From Linyphia triangularis (Eukaryota > Arthropoda > Arachnida > Araneae > Linyphiidae): a DNA stretch of 64,000 nucleotides. Positions 37,582 to 50,141 of the stretch are shown here, piece by piece. Numbering within the stretch: the first letter of the stretch is position 1; every line of letters begins with the position of its first letter. The DNA is taken from the NCBI GenBank assembly GCA_963978545.1, contig OZ021727.1:21669943-21733942 (forward strand), given 5' to 3'. Below the pieces are notes generated by a model. It searched no databases. It worked only from the letters and a program-made list of their open reading frames with translations, and was not told the DNA's origin. The position numbers and the translations under genes were made by a program.

Positions 37582-38987
37582 TGCTGAGATTCGGACGAGG
37601 GTCTGTCCCCTCTCCTGTCCAATTCAGGGCAATCACGTCTGAAATGTCCTTCCCGGTTGCAGAGCCAACAAACCACTCTAGTTTTTCGATCCCTTGAGCC
37701 AGGAATATTTCTCATAATTCGCTCCATCTTGTTTTCCAGTTCTTGAAACTTCTTCGTGAAAAGTTCAGAGGAATCGTCTGCCAATGTTCCACGTACGAAA
37801 CGCCGATCTTTTCTAGAAGCTTGCTGTGCGGCTTCTACTTTCATGGCATAGACGAGGGTGGACTTCAGATCTTTGCTGTCTGACATCCTGGTAGCTTGCT
37901 GTATGTCGGGATCTTTGATGGCATCCACGAAATACTGAAGAGACAGGTTATCTCGTACGTCCGAGGGACAGTCTGGGAAAGCGAGGAGCGACAGTCTTTC
38001 TATATCCGATGCCAATTCTTGAAGAGTTTCATTGGCCTTCTGCTGTCTCACTTTCAATTGCAGTCTGTTGTAATCCTTTAGATGTTGCTCCCCAAACCTT
38101 AACTCCAACGCACTTGCCAGCGCCACGAATTCTCCCCTCTTCTCTTCAGGTAGTGTTTGTAAAATGTCAGCAGCTTCACCTCGAAGAGATGCTGCGAGAT
38201 GGAATGCTTTCGAAGTATCATCCCAACCATTCGCAGAAGCAATCATTTCAAACTGCGTTTGATAAACGCGCCAAAACGACCTCCCATCAAAAGTGGCCAC
38301 TTTGATGCTGGAACGTGGCGCAATAAAGGGAGTGGAAACATTATCCCAATTAGGCGTTGCAATGGTCACAGCTTCGCGAGTTTCTATTTTCCGTAGCCTT
38401 TCTTCTACAGCATCCATGAATTTTCCCTGCTCTTCTTTGATAGTGGAAACCTTTTCTTCCATTTCATCTCTTACCGCAGTGAGAACGTCTTCCTTCACGG
38501 ATTGCAGGAACGATGATGTTGTCTCCATAATAGTAGATTCTACCATTGACGCTAGCTCGGTTTTCATTTCTTCCCTGATCTTGATTACGGCTGCGGATGT
38601 GGACTCGCACTTATCGGCCAAAGCTTTCATGTCAGATGACGTTGCGTTTTGCAAAGCTTTAAAATCTGATGATGTCGCTTCTTGTAAAGCTTTAATGTCT
38701 GATGATGTCGCTTCTTGACTGGCGGCAATTGCGGCGGCGAGTTTGGCATTTGTTGTTTCTTGACGGGCTTGACCAACGGCGATTGTAGCGGCGAGTTCGG
38801 CATTTGTCATTTCTTGACGGGCTTGACCAGCGGCGATTGTAGCGGCGAGTTCGGCATTTGTCGTTTCTTGACGGGCTTGACCAGCATCGATTGTAGCGGC
38901 GGTTGATTCTTGTCCGGCTTTTATTCCAGCAATCATTTCCATTAATTGTTTCATTTGGTCTTCCATCATTCCTCTAGTTGTCGGCAT
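37572..38987 (-). CDS. gag: Gag polyprotein, young Gypsy element
   Basis: 471 codons, uninterrupted, with ATG 33 bp from the 5' LTR. It starts MPTTRGMMEDQMKQLMEM. Residues about 24-88 hold three to four 18-residue repeats of the type GQARQETTNAELAATIA, followed by three 11-residue repeats of the type EATSSDIKALQ. All are Ala/Gln-rich and probably a coiled coil. The central part (about 235-400) has the Gypsy capsid look (AFHLAASLRGEAADIL, ALELRFGEQ, ASDIERLSLLAF). A single zinc knuckle CX2CX4HX4C occupies C440, C443, H448 and C453. Gag packages the element RNA into virus-like particles. It ends inside the putative frameshift signal. Confidence 0.95.
   Translation of the reverse strand: MPTTRGMMEDQMKQLMEMIAGIKAGQESTAATIDAGQARQETTNAELAATIAAGQARQEMTNAELAATIAVGQARQETTNAKLAAAIAASQEATSSDIKALQEATSSDFKALQNATSSDMKALADKCESTSAAVIKIREEMKTELASMVESTIMETTSSFLQSVKEDVLTAVRDEMEEKVSTIKEEQGKFMDAVEERLRKIETREAVTIATPNWDNVSTPFIAPRSSIKVATFDGRSFWRVYQTQFEMIASANGWDDTSKAFHLAASLRGEAADILQTLPEEKRGEFVALASALELRFGEQHLKDYNRLQLKVRQQKANETLQELASDIERLSLLAFPDCPSDVRDNLSLQYFVDAIKDPDIQQATRMSDSKDLKSTLVYAMKVEAAQQASRKDRRFVRGTLADDSSELFTKKFQELENKMERIMRNIPGSRDRKTRVVCWLCNREGHFRRDCPELDRRGDRPSSESQQLN
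37575..37581 (-). promoter_or_regulatory. Putative -1 ribosomal frameshift heptamer
   Basis: GTTAAAC sits immediately before the gag stop (TAA at 37572-37574) in the phase G-TTA-AAC, the X-XXY-YYZ arrangement. The pol frame is -1 to gag and is open from exactly this point into protease. The first X is G rather than T, as in some known variants of the signal. A downstream stem or pseudoknot was not worked out. Confidence 0.65.
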
Positions 38988-39001
38988 TCAAAATTACGAA
39001 A

Positions 39002-39018
39002 CCCCACTTCTGACACCA
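39002..39018 (-). other. tRNA-Leu primer-binding site
   Basis: TGGTGTCAGAAGTGGGG on the minus strand, one base from the 5' LTR. It is complementary to the 3' end of a eukaryotic tRNA-Leu(CAA) including CCA (the acceptor end reads ...CCCACTTCTGACACCA), matching over about 16 bases. Confidence 0.8.
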
Positions 39019-39198
39019 CTGTTACGAATTTTTCCACTGAGGCAATGATGGCACAGTTTTTACAGTATAAAAATATTTATTCTCTCTTCAGAAAACTCAC
39101 AAAATTTATCCACAGGCAACAGTGTAATCGCTCATAAGCTTCAACACAAGCTTTAGCAAAAACAACTTCGAATACAGCGATTATACAAGCTCACTCCA

Positions 39199-39257
39199 GT
39201 TGTTGTTGTTGTTGTTTCTAATCTCCCTTTTGTCTGACGAAGTCTAGTCCGAAGTGA
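39199..39257 (-). mobile_element. 5'-truncated retroposon tail inside the LTR
   Basis: On the minus strand the insert reads CTCACTTCGGACTAGACTTC..., then GGGAGATTAGAAA, and ends in (CAA)n. It is flanked by TCACTCCAG on both sides. A short body, a simple-repeat 3' tail and a 9-bp target duplication fit target-primed insertion of a LINE or SINE that was severely truncated. The parent family is not identified. Confidence 0.7.
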
Positions 39258-39331
39258 GTCACTCCAGTAAACAAAGCGATCAGCTCACCTCGAAGTCCGA
39301 AGTCAATCTGAAAACTTTCCCGTTCTCCAGT

Positions 39332-39341
39332 CTTTTATATA
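39332..39341 (-). promoter_or_regulatory. TATA box of the 5' LTR
   Basis: TATATAAAAG on the minus strand, upstream of the AATAAA-type signal of the same LTR; the presumed Pol II promoter of the element. Confidence 0.6.
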
Positions 39342-41234
39342 CAAGCGCGTGAGACATTCTCGAAATTTCCAGCCAATTCATCGGAAAAGCAATATCTCGA
39401 AACTTCTCGATTGCTTTAGGTGTTGCCACCTTTTTCTAAATTGTATAATCGCTATTAATTAATAAATAAAATAAGATAAAAATAAATTACAATAGAATTT
39501 TGAAATAATACGTCACTATTTACAATATATACAGACAATTTGTGCAACAATATATTGCTTATGTCATTGTTACTTGAAATAACAATGAACTTTTAGACTG
39601 TAGAAGAATTTTGAAAAAAAAAAAGCAATCGTTGTTAAAGGAAGTTAAGACAAGATTATGTCATTTAAACAATTCTTTATAAACTAGTTTTTATGAGTTA
39701 ACTGATGATAGTGATTTTTTTTCATGATTTGTATACTTGTATAGTTGATAAAATAATCGAAGCATCCGCGAAACTCGAGGAATTTATTACCAATTGCAAT
39801 TCATTTAATAATGTTTCAGTTTCTGAGCCCACAGGTGCACAGGCTAAAAGTTATACACACATTTTTTGGGAATTTAGAATAGTTAACTTTTAAGGACATC
39901 TTTATTTAGGCTATTCATACCAATATACATTTTACTGATGTGCAAAAGTGTAAGTAATTTGCAGTATCTGTGAAATTGGAATCTGACAAATCGATTAATG
40001 GTTTTCCAGTGTCAAGATATCATTATAAGCAAGCAATAGATAGCTGAATGTCTAGATATGATAATGGAAGAATTCTTGCATATAATCAATTGAATAAAGT
40101 AGTCTATTTTTAAAGTATTTAAAAAATAGCATAATTATGAATTTATTCTGAAAATCCATAACACATGTATCTAGTCGGTGCGGAATTTTGAAACTATTTT
40201 GAGATGAATTCTCTGGTGGATCGGATTCTTGTCTATGTTATTTATTCCAAACAAATTGAATGACAGTTTGCGAACCCAATGGGAATTAACACTGGATAGC
40301 CAGTCATTACTAAATTCTGTGATTTGACTTGTTTCGTGTAAAAAAAACCCCTCAAAATGTTAGAGATTCAAATATCAGAGACGTGAAAACTAGTAGTATT
40401 GATCCATCCTAAGATAAATGTGGTAAAAAGTATTGTCGTAGACAATTTAATCATTAAGCGGCAAAACGCGTGCTTTCTTTGTTGTTATACATCCGATTCA
40501 TTAAATGTGTGGATTTCTAAAAAGTGCCAGTTGATTAACGATGGGAATTTGTAAAATATAATAAACTTTGTACTAATTGCTTTCGCAATAACCGTTTGGC
40601 TAATTATTATTTAATCAGTGTTAGATGCATGCACTGTTTAAAAAAGCAACATTCTCTCTTGCATCATAAAAAAACAAACCAATTAGAAGTTGACTGTACT
40701 CCAAGCAAAGGTTGCTGAAGCAATAAGTTTAACTAATCACCCTGTAAATTAAGTATTGTTAAGTATAGCTTTCATTCATGTAAAACTGTAGTCGGTGGAT
40801 TAATTAACTTTTGAGCTTTAATTGTCATTGGTTTACAAAGAAGTCTATCATCATTGGCCTTTGCAAACCTCTTCAATTGCCATCTAACGAGGATAGTCAC
40901 ACTATCCAAGATATAAACAATCATATTGATGAAACTTTTTTTAAACGAAGTTAACGTAGAAGCTAAAAAAAAAAACACTTCAATAGTGAACAGTTCAAGA
41001 TTAATGCACTCTTTGTAGAACTTTGAGGCCTCATCTAGATGGACAAAATCTGACAGATTCAAAATTCTATTAAACTAATTGGGAGGCTGGGACATCTTGG
41101 ACTTCTAATAATTGCTTCTTGCCTTGTTTGTTTGGAACTTCCGAAAGTCTATATCCGCCACATTTAAGTGCTTAAGACAGACAAATACGTTTTGTAATTT
41201 TGAGCATCTAGAACAATACGAGATTAAAATCTTC

Positions 41235-41430
41235 TAGTGTAAACCCCTCTCTCCAACCCCACCACACCAACGAGAGGACATTGAGGCCACGACAGATTTA
41301 ATGTGCAACAGCCCCACTTTAAGTACACACCGATCTTCGGTGGCCGTTGCAGGATCGAACCCACAACCCTCCGTTCATGGGCTCGATACATTGACCTCCA
41401 GGTTAGTGGTGCCCGCTTCTTGAAAAGTTA
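41235..41430 (-). mobile_element. tRNA-derived SINE, copy 2
   Basis: Duplicate of 15795-15985 with the same B box and body; present before the segmental duplication. Confidence 0.8.
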
Positions 41431-41784
41431 CAATCTCTTCGGTTAATCTTTTCAATCTCTGTGAGTGCTGGGAGCATTACATTTATAACCATTGACGCTC
41501 GGGACATGTCAGTGTTCAGTGTGTCAGAATATTATAAATATATATGTGACCTAGTTAAAATAATTATTTTACCATATAACTTAGTCACTAACTAATATTA
41601 TGTAAAAATACGACTGCTGCATTCATCATATTTTTTCAATTCTCATCTGTTTACGAGTATAAAACAAAGAAAGGTATGCCCTACGCGTTTGCCTCAGAGA
41701 ATTGCCCTTGGTATCGTGGTTAAGTTGAGTTAAGTTAATGAAAGCTCGCAATATCTACTATTACTTATGATTACATATGGCAAC

Positions 41785-42250
41785 AATAGAAAACTTTTTA
41801 AAGTAAAAAAATGAAGCGTAATTCGACCTTATGCCAAAAGTATATTGCATTGGATGTTACTGGTATATTATTTCTTTTGAACTCAAAACTTCCCCGACTT
41901 TAAAAATGAAGAAGAATCCGACATTGTGTCCAAATAGTCAGTTGTATATTGCAGTTATGCAGTCGATGATAACGGTATATGATTTTTTAGCAATCAAAAC
42001 TTCAACTCTATAAAAATTAAAAATAACCCGACATTGTGTCCAATTAGTCATTTGTATATTGCAGTTATGCTGTGGTTGGTAAAGTAATATGATTTTTAGC
42101 TCTCAGAACTTTTACCATTATGAAAAGAAGATTAATACTCCATTGTGTTCAAATTGTTATACATTGTAGTTATGTAGTGGTGAAAGTTAGTGGTACATGA
42201 TATTTTTACTCAAACCTTTTACCACTTTAAAGAATACATTTGATTGAAAA
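41785..42250. repeat. Degenerate ~108-bp tandem array
   Basis: About four and a half units, each with a CAAAACTT-like start, an AT-rich stretch, CGACATTGTGTCCAA, TTGTATATTGCAGTTATG and GGTATATGATTTTT. The duplication breakpoint (41837) falls within the first unit. Units differ substantially, so the array is old. Confidence 0.75.
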
Positions 42251-43479
42251 AACTTAAAAATATAGTTTCCTGACAAAGAGAAAATTTGACTAGAAACTCC
42301 CGACCAAACATCATGTATGCAAAGAACCCTTTTTTCCACACACAGAAAACAAGAATGCTCAAAAACTTTTCTTCCCTGGCAAGAAAAATAACGTCTTTTC
42401 CAAGTCGACAGGACCACTTTGGACATCAAAAGCTCCTGGGAGAAAATGGTCTAGGGAGGAAAATCCCTAGTCTCTTTAATAGCATTTTCTAGTACCTTTT
42501 CAGGCAAATGTCGATATATATGTTCGTTTTACCCTAAATGCCCAGTTCGCAGAAGACATACGACTTGGGGCTAGTATCCCCTGCCCAAAGATAGGAGCTG
42601 ACGTAGCTTTATGCTGACTTATTTTTTTATTTTATTCGTATGGAATGTATGGCAACGGCTGTTTCTATTATGCAGCAGGGCTTAAAGTTTCAGCCAAACC
42701 CGTAATGCTCTAATGCGGCTAAAAGAATTTGAAATGGATTCCAATGAAACTTGCATGAAATAGTTATTCTTGTTTGAAAGTCTAAATTTTTTTTTTGTTA
42801 AAGTTGGAAATCCGATGAAGCCTAAAAAATTGTGCACGTATAAATAAGGATTGGGTTTTTAAATGACGTTTCGGATATCTACCTCTATTGTTGTGGATTT
42901 CTTTGATAGAATTTAAGAATGTAAATTCTGTTTATTGAATGGTGTTCAAAGTTGGCGTAAAAATTGAACAAAATACATTTAAAATATTTGAGTTCGACAT
43001 ATTCAAATCAAATGGGAATTCCAAATTTTAGAGCAATTAAATTGACCAAATTGGTATAAAAGAGATAGCGTTAAAAATTAAATTTCTTTTATTTAGAGTT
43101 TATCAATTACTCCAACGATTAAAGTCATTCTGTTTTATCAGGATATTATTATGACATTTGTATTTTGCACAATCACAAAGTAAAGTGTCTTTATATATAT
43201 ATATATATATATATAATTTACAATTTTTTTCCCGCTATTGATAAAACTTTCTTCACTTGACCTTCAAAACAAGATTGATAAAACTACCCTATTCCTATCA
43301 TTGAAAGAGTACTTTTTTATTTAAATATTATTATTAATTCAAATTATTGAGAACAGAATTTCAATTCTGTGTTTTGATAGACGTAAAAAGGAATTAATTG
43401 TGATAAAGGGATGAAAAGAAGTATGATTATAACTTGAAGTCTATTAAACCAATTTATAGGTATTTTCACTGAACCCCTT
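42251..43479. other. Gene-free AT-rich DNA
   Basis: Holds a short inverted repeat (CTAGGGAGGAAAATCCCTAG near 42451), an (AT)n run at 43193-43214 and no supported gene. Small overlapping frames near 42187-42492 lack any recognisable domain. Confidence 0.6.
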
Positions 43480-44935
43480 ATTACCTTACTTACTTAATCC
43501 TTGGCTCTACAGCCCGTGCAGGGCCTTGGCCTCATTTATTACACAGTTCCACTTTTTCCTTTACTTGGCTTTTATCTTCCAATTTTCGATTTTCATCCTT
43601 TTTAAATCTCATTCCATCTCATCTAGCTATCTTTATCTAGGGCGTCCGACCTTTCTCATTCCTTCTAGACTTCCCTGTAAATTGTCTTAGTTAATCTTTC
43701 ATCACTCATTCGCTACAGATGTCAGAGACAATGTATTCTTTTTGTTTTCATTATATTTACTATAACTTTTTCTTTATATAGCTTACTTAACTCTAAGTTA
43801 CTTTTAATTCTCCAAACATCTCCATCTTTGATTGGTCCATAAATTTGTCTTAAAATCTTTCTCTCAAAAGTATTAAGTATTTTTTTCTCATTCTGAGTGT
43901 AGTCCAAGTTTCTGCTGCATAAGTGCCTATAGGTCTAATTATTGTTTTATATAGTTTTAGTTTTAACTTTCTTGAGAGCAGAGAGGACCATTGAAAATCA
44001 CATCTGTTTCCTGCTGTCACTTTAGCCTTTATCTCTGGGTTTAATTCATATTTTTTTTTCAGTGATAATTGAACCAAGATATTTATATTCTGTCACCCTT
44101 TCAAACCAAGTTCAGTATCTACTGAACTCGTGGTTGGTCCATTTGCACTTTCCATCACAATATATTTAGTTTTTTCCCTGTAAACTAAAAGTCCAACAGT
44201 CTTTCCCTCTTCTTCCAAATCCTCATAGCATTCAATTAGACATCTTTCTGTTCTAGATATCAAGTCTACATCATCTGCAAATGCAAAGATCTGTAGGGAT
44301 CGGTTCATTATTGTGCCCCTTCGACTAGAGTAATTTTTTTTATTATGTGTTCCAAGCAAAAGTTAAAAAGTGTTTTGGACAGTACATCGCCCTGTCTTAA
44401 TCCTGTATCAATTCCAAAGCTTCTTGAGAGTTTACCCTGTACTTTTACTTTAGCTTCTGTGGTAGACAAAGTCATTTTAACAAGTCTAATTAATTTTCCT
44501 TGTACTTCAAAACCATTCAGGATGTGGTACAATTTCTCTCTATTTATACAATCATATGCTTGCTTAAAATCTATAAATAGTTGGTCTATTTTGATGTTTT
44601 GTTCCAGAACGTTTCTAATATTAAAAATCTGGTCAGTAGTAGACCTACCAGTTTTGAAACCGCACTGGTAGTCGACTATTGTCTTTTCCGCATATGGCAG
44701 CAATCTATTCGCAATAATTCTTGTGAGTACTTTATAAGGAGTGCTCAAAAGCGATATCTCGCTGGTGTTTTCAGAAATCAAGATGTCTCCTTTTTCATGT
44801 ATAGGACGGATAGTTGCACTTTGCTAATCGCTTAGCATTGATTCCCTAATCCACACACTTTTCAAAATGTCGCATAACACTTTTATTAAGTTTTCTCCTC
44901 CATATTTCAGTAACTCTGCTGTAATGACTACAATT
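43480..44935 (-). pseudogene. 5'-truncated non-LTR retrotransposon (RTE-like LINE)
   Basis: On the minus strand, broken frames give the order of a LINE reverse transcriptase. From 44935: LLKYGGENLIKVLCDIL, then YKVLTRIIANRL, FKTGRSTTDQIF, FIDFKQAYDCINREKLY and TGLRQGDVLS. The active-site FADD box (AFADDVDLI) lies near 44270, then the C-terminal LYKTIIRPIGTYAAETW and FERKILRQIYGP. The 3' end has GGCCCTGCACGGGCTGTAGA followed by a TAAG-type tail near 43483-43500. There are stops and at least two frameshifts, and no endonuclease part. The clade call (RTE-like) is from overall resemblance. Confidence 0.85.
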
Positions 44936-45097
44936 TAATTCCAATGGTTTCTTTGTTTAATATGTGAAATGAGGGTAGGGTGAACTGTATTATTATAAAT
45001 TGCAATCGAATGAATTAATTTGATTCGGGGTATACAGAGAAAGGTCGGGCCACAGCTATTTTAGCCCAGTCAAATCCGGGCAAAATTGTTGACCAAC

Positions 45098-45445
45098 CCC
45101 AGTAGCACAAATTAACTGGATAATATAGGCTCAGCACTGGCCAATCTCGATGTGGACCGTTGTAGACTGGCTGTTGCTACGAATCTTGGCCAATATCACT
45201 TACTTCATGAGTAAAATATACCGGAACTTTTGAAATATTGATGCAGAGTTTTAAGATTGAAATATAGTGTTATGAGAAAGGACAGAGGGGTAAAAAATAT
45301 GCTTTGTGATGGTTTTGACAAGTTTATTTAAAAAAAAATCACAAAATCATGTATTTTGAAATGATACTCAAGATTTGGCATGGACTGACCAATCTTCACA
45401 GAACCTTTGTTTCTGACTTTGGCCAATACCGTTGTGCTACCTGGG
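45098..45445. mobile_element. TGGCCAA-type MITE, best-defined copy
   Basis: 348 bp starting CCCAGTAGCACAA and ending TTGTGCTACCTGGG, so the ends are inverted repeats. Inner TTGGCCAAT boxes lie near both ends. It has the family's central A-rich tract and GATGCTCGATATTCGG-like stretch (diverged). Confidence 0.75.
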
Positions 45446-47143
45446 ATAGAGCAGACTACAATGGTAAACCTTGACTGGTAAGCAAGACATGCGAATAAAG
45501 TTACAAAATTATTATTCTAAAATTTTTTTAAGTACACTTTCTCTTTTAATGTGTTATAAATAATTGTAAAATGAAACTGCGTAAATTTTAAAAGTTTTAG
45601 CATAAACTTGAATTATCCTTAAAAAATTATTGTTTGACTTCCAATGCTTATAAAGCATATGGAGCGAGAATTAATAAATGGTGAATATTCAAGATTCTAA
45701 GTGCTGAATGGAAGAGCGCGGATGAGTTTTTGCATTTAAAAATTTTTATTTGTGGTTTTTGGAGGCGTTTTTCCGTGACGAAATTTTTTTTTTCTCTTTA
45801 TGTTAAAACATGATTTATAAATTATATACCAATTTAAAGGTAAAGAACTCGAATCTGAGGAATAGCTTACTTACAATTGTACACTGTGTTGTTTGTTTGA
45901 AAATCAAAGTTAAGGAAATCAGAAATTGTTAAAAAATTGTGACATTATACACCAGATGACAGCACTATAAAAAAATCGCAATCCAAACACGCTGATGAAA
46001 CCTAAGGAATATTATAACTTAGCAATAGAATACTATATCTAACTCTGATGAACTTCTAAATTATGATTCCACTAAGCAATCTTAAAAGCACAGACTGAGA
46101 ACGGATACGCTAGTTTTTATTATAACTTTGAATACAAAACAAAACGTAGCAAACGTATTTTGATATCATTATTAAATTTTTTTTTTAATTGAATTTTTTA
46201 ATGAAGTGAATACTTAAAAAAAAATGTTTTGTTGATAAGTCTTCTATACATTTTAAAAATGAACGAGAAAAATGGGAATGGCTGAAGAATGTGGCTGTAG
46301 AATGAACAGCACTGCATAATATACAATAAAATATTATATAAATTGTAAATTTTGTAGGAATTATTCATGCAGAATCAATAAGATCTTTAAGAAGACGAAT
46401 AATGAGATGTAGATGACCAAACGACTTTTAATTGCAGCATGCAGGGGAGAGAAAATTTGCCCTCAACCGCAGCTGACACCACATCTGTTGCCAGATCCTC
46501 CCTAACCATGTTTCAAATCAGTGGGGTTGGAAAATGGAATTTAAGTAACAGGTATTTCGAGTGTGAATTTGTCAACTTCAGGGGCAGCATTGAATTTGAA
46601 TTATTATTCCCCCTCCCCCCGTAGAATTTGTTACGCTTGAGGAGAAAAGTTATTAAACATTTATTAGTTTTGAACTGAATAAATGTATAATTTGCTGGCA
46701 TCTTTTTTGCAGCTTAGTAAGATTTGCAGTATATTTTCGTTTATCTAATGAATTTTTCGCTTTAAATGTAACGATCTGTAGGTTTTTTTTAACGTAAGGC
46801 ATTACCTGAATCCTATAAGCGTATTACATTTTAATACAAAACGCACTTTTTTATGCCTGCCGATTTCTATATATTAATTTTAGCCGCTTTAAGGTAATTT
46901 TGATCCTCAATATCCGTTCGAAAGTTCCAGAACTCGTTTGACTTTGCATTTTTATTCATATTTTAGTAAACCCGAAGTACTATAAAGTTTATTTCGCAGG
47001 TAGTAAAGGAAAGCAGTTCAAAACTTATGTAAGTAAAAGATAGAAAATTGTAAATTTACAAAACTTTGAAAAAATTTTCTTTTTGTAAAGAGCTTCTTCA
47101 GGTTTATGTTTTAGACCCTATACTATGTATAAAATTCATTAAT
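45446..47143. other. Gene-free DNA with one exon-like segment
   Basis: Mostly AT-rich without features. At 46438-46551 a GC-richer segment of 114 bp (38 codons, open) is bounded by TTAATTGCAG and by ACAG/GTATTT. It could be an orphan exon, but no partner exon was found. Confidence 0.3.
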
Positions 47144-47390
47144 GACCTATGTAACTTGTAATATTCATTAATGATATGTGTAACTTATTATATGCATTAA
47201 TGATCTATGAGACTTATAAAATTTTTAATTATCTATGAAACTTATAATATTCATCAAAAACCTATGTAACTTATAATATTCATTAATGACCTATGCCACT
47301 TATAATATTCATTAATGACCTATGCCACTTATAATATTCATTAATGATCTATGCAACTTATAATATTCATTATGATCCATGCAACTTTGG
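47144..47390. repeat. 29-bp minisatellite
   Basis: About eight and a half units of GACCTATGCCACTTATAATA followed by TTCATTAAT. Unit starts are at 47144, 47173, 47202, 47231, about 47260, 47288, 47317 and 47346. The last units are nearly identical and the first ones degenerate. Confidence 0.9.
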
Positions 47391-47994
47391 TTTATTTGGT
47401 CAAATTGTTACTAATGCAGATGATATCATGATGATTTATTTAGATAAAACTTAAAATTTACACAAGAAATGTTTAATCACATATGCTTAAAGTTAAATAA
47501 TGGAAAGAGATTTACTTAATAAACAATAATAATAAATCGAAATATTTTATTTTTTTGAAAATTCGATTATACAATTCTCAAATAATATATTTTATGTCAA
47601 GAAAAACCATTAATTATAATATTCTTCATATAAATACAGTCATGAGGCATAAAATATATTGATTTACAGTTTCTGCATTTTTAAATGGAAATTGTATGCA
47701 AAATAAAATAACGAACTCCTCCATTTTTATTACTTAAAAATAATTGTAAGAAAATCGTATTTTGCTAAAAAGAAAAAACAATTTTATTTTGCTTGAGTTC
47801 AATTGTTTAACAATGTTTAATTTCTTGGGGCTTCGACTGTTGAAATAAAATGTGAATTGAAATATATACTCAAAACAAGTGAATTTGGACGTTAGGTTAG
47901 GGAATCTGGACAAATCAATTTTGGATATTATCAAACTTTATGTCTGTAATAGATTCCTTTATTTACATAAAAACAAGACAATTTGTATAATCAA

Positions 47995-48217
47995 CCCATT
48001 AAAGATGACTTTGAAACGTATAAACTATTATTGTTTTTAGTTATAACATGTTTATTTAGAAAATTTAAGCCACATTTTGAATTTTTCAAATTTTTTAGAA
48101 AATTATTTTTATGATTTTTAAAAAACATTAATTGGAACCACAATTGCAATTTATTAGCAAAGATAAAACTTAAATGTCGATCGGAAAGTTTTCTTGCCAA
48201 CCGTCGTCATTAATGGG
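47995..48217. mobile_element. piggyBac-like MITE
   Basis: 223 bp. The left end is CCCATTAAAGATGAC, the right end GTCATTAATGGG, followed by TTAA (48218-48221). The left flank is TCAA, one change from TTAA. TTAA target plus CCC...GGG ends is the piggyBac signature. A second copy begins at 63785. Confidence 0.7.
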
Positions 48218-48753
48218 TTAACCATCAATTTGCAGTATTCCCAGACATACTAAAGATAATTTTAGTAAAAGTTTTTAATATCTAGCTTCAATTTTTTTAA
48301 ATTCAATACCTGATTATATATTTACTATTGTAAAAAAAAGAGAAATTTGTAAGAAGAAATTAAAAACTATTTATTAAAAGTAATGAAGAAGTATAAATAA
48401 AACCATTTAATCAAATCAAAAGAAATTATTATGAAACATTGAAGTTCTAGCCTAATCTTGAAGGTTATGATATATTTCAATTTGCAACTGTTAAAAGATT
48501 GTGAATTTAAAAAAAAAAAAAAAAAAAAATATTGTTAGTCTTTATTTACAGTTAGTCTTTATTAAATGTTATTGCGGATTTTGTTTTTATTTTTCTCATA
48601 CGTTTCTTTTTGGTTTGACGAAATTTTTCTGTTTCTATTGTCAATGTATGAATTTGTGGTCTGAAAGGACATTTAATAGTAAATTATTTTCTATAGGATT
48701 AAGTTTTTATCGTAAATCGCAAATATTTATTTGTTTTCTGAAACATATTCAGT

Positions 48754-50141
<1,388 letters not shown>

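Larger units (their letters stand above)
33446..39549 (-). mobile_element. Young Gypsy-family LTR retrotransposon, near-complete
   Basis: A 6104-bp element flanked by the 4-bp target duplication ATAT (33442-33445 and 39550-39553). The uninterrupted target is in copy 1 near 14110. In order on the minus strand it has a 5' LTR (39020-39549), a tRNA-Leu primer site, gag, protease, RT, RNase H, integrase, a polypurine tract and a 3' LTR (33446-33907). The LTRs differ by about four substitutions in 462 bp, apart from a 68-bp insert in one. No env is visible. Two stops and a C-terminal frameshift make pol non-functional as read. Confidence 0.97.
39020..39549 (-). repeat. 5' LTR of the young Gypsy element, with an insert
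   Basis: 530 bp against 462 bp for the 3' LTR. The difference is a 68-bp insertion at 39199-39266 (59 bp plus a 9-bp duplication TCACTCCAG). Otherwise it differs by about four substitutions. It holds the promoter box and starts transcription on the minus strand. Confidence 0.95.
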
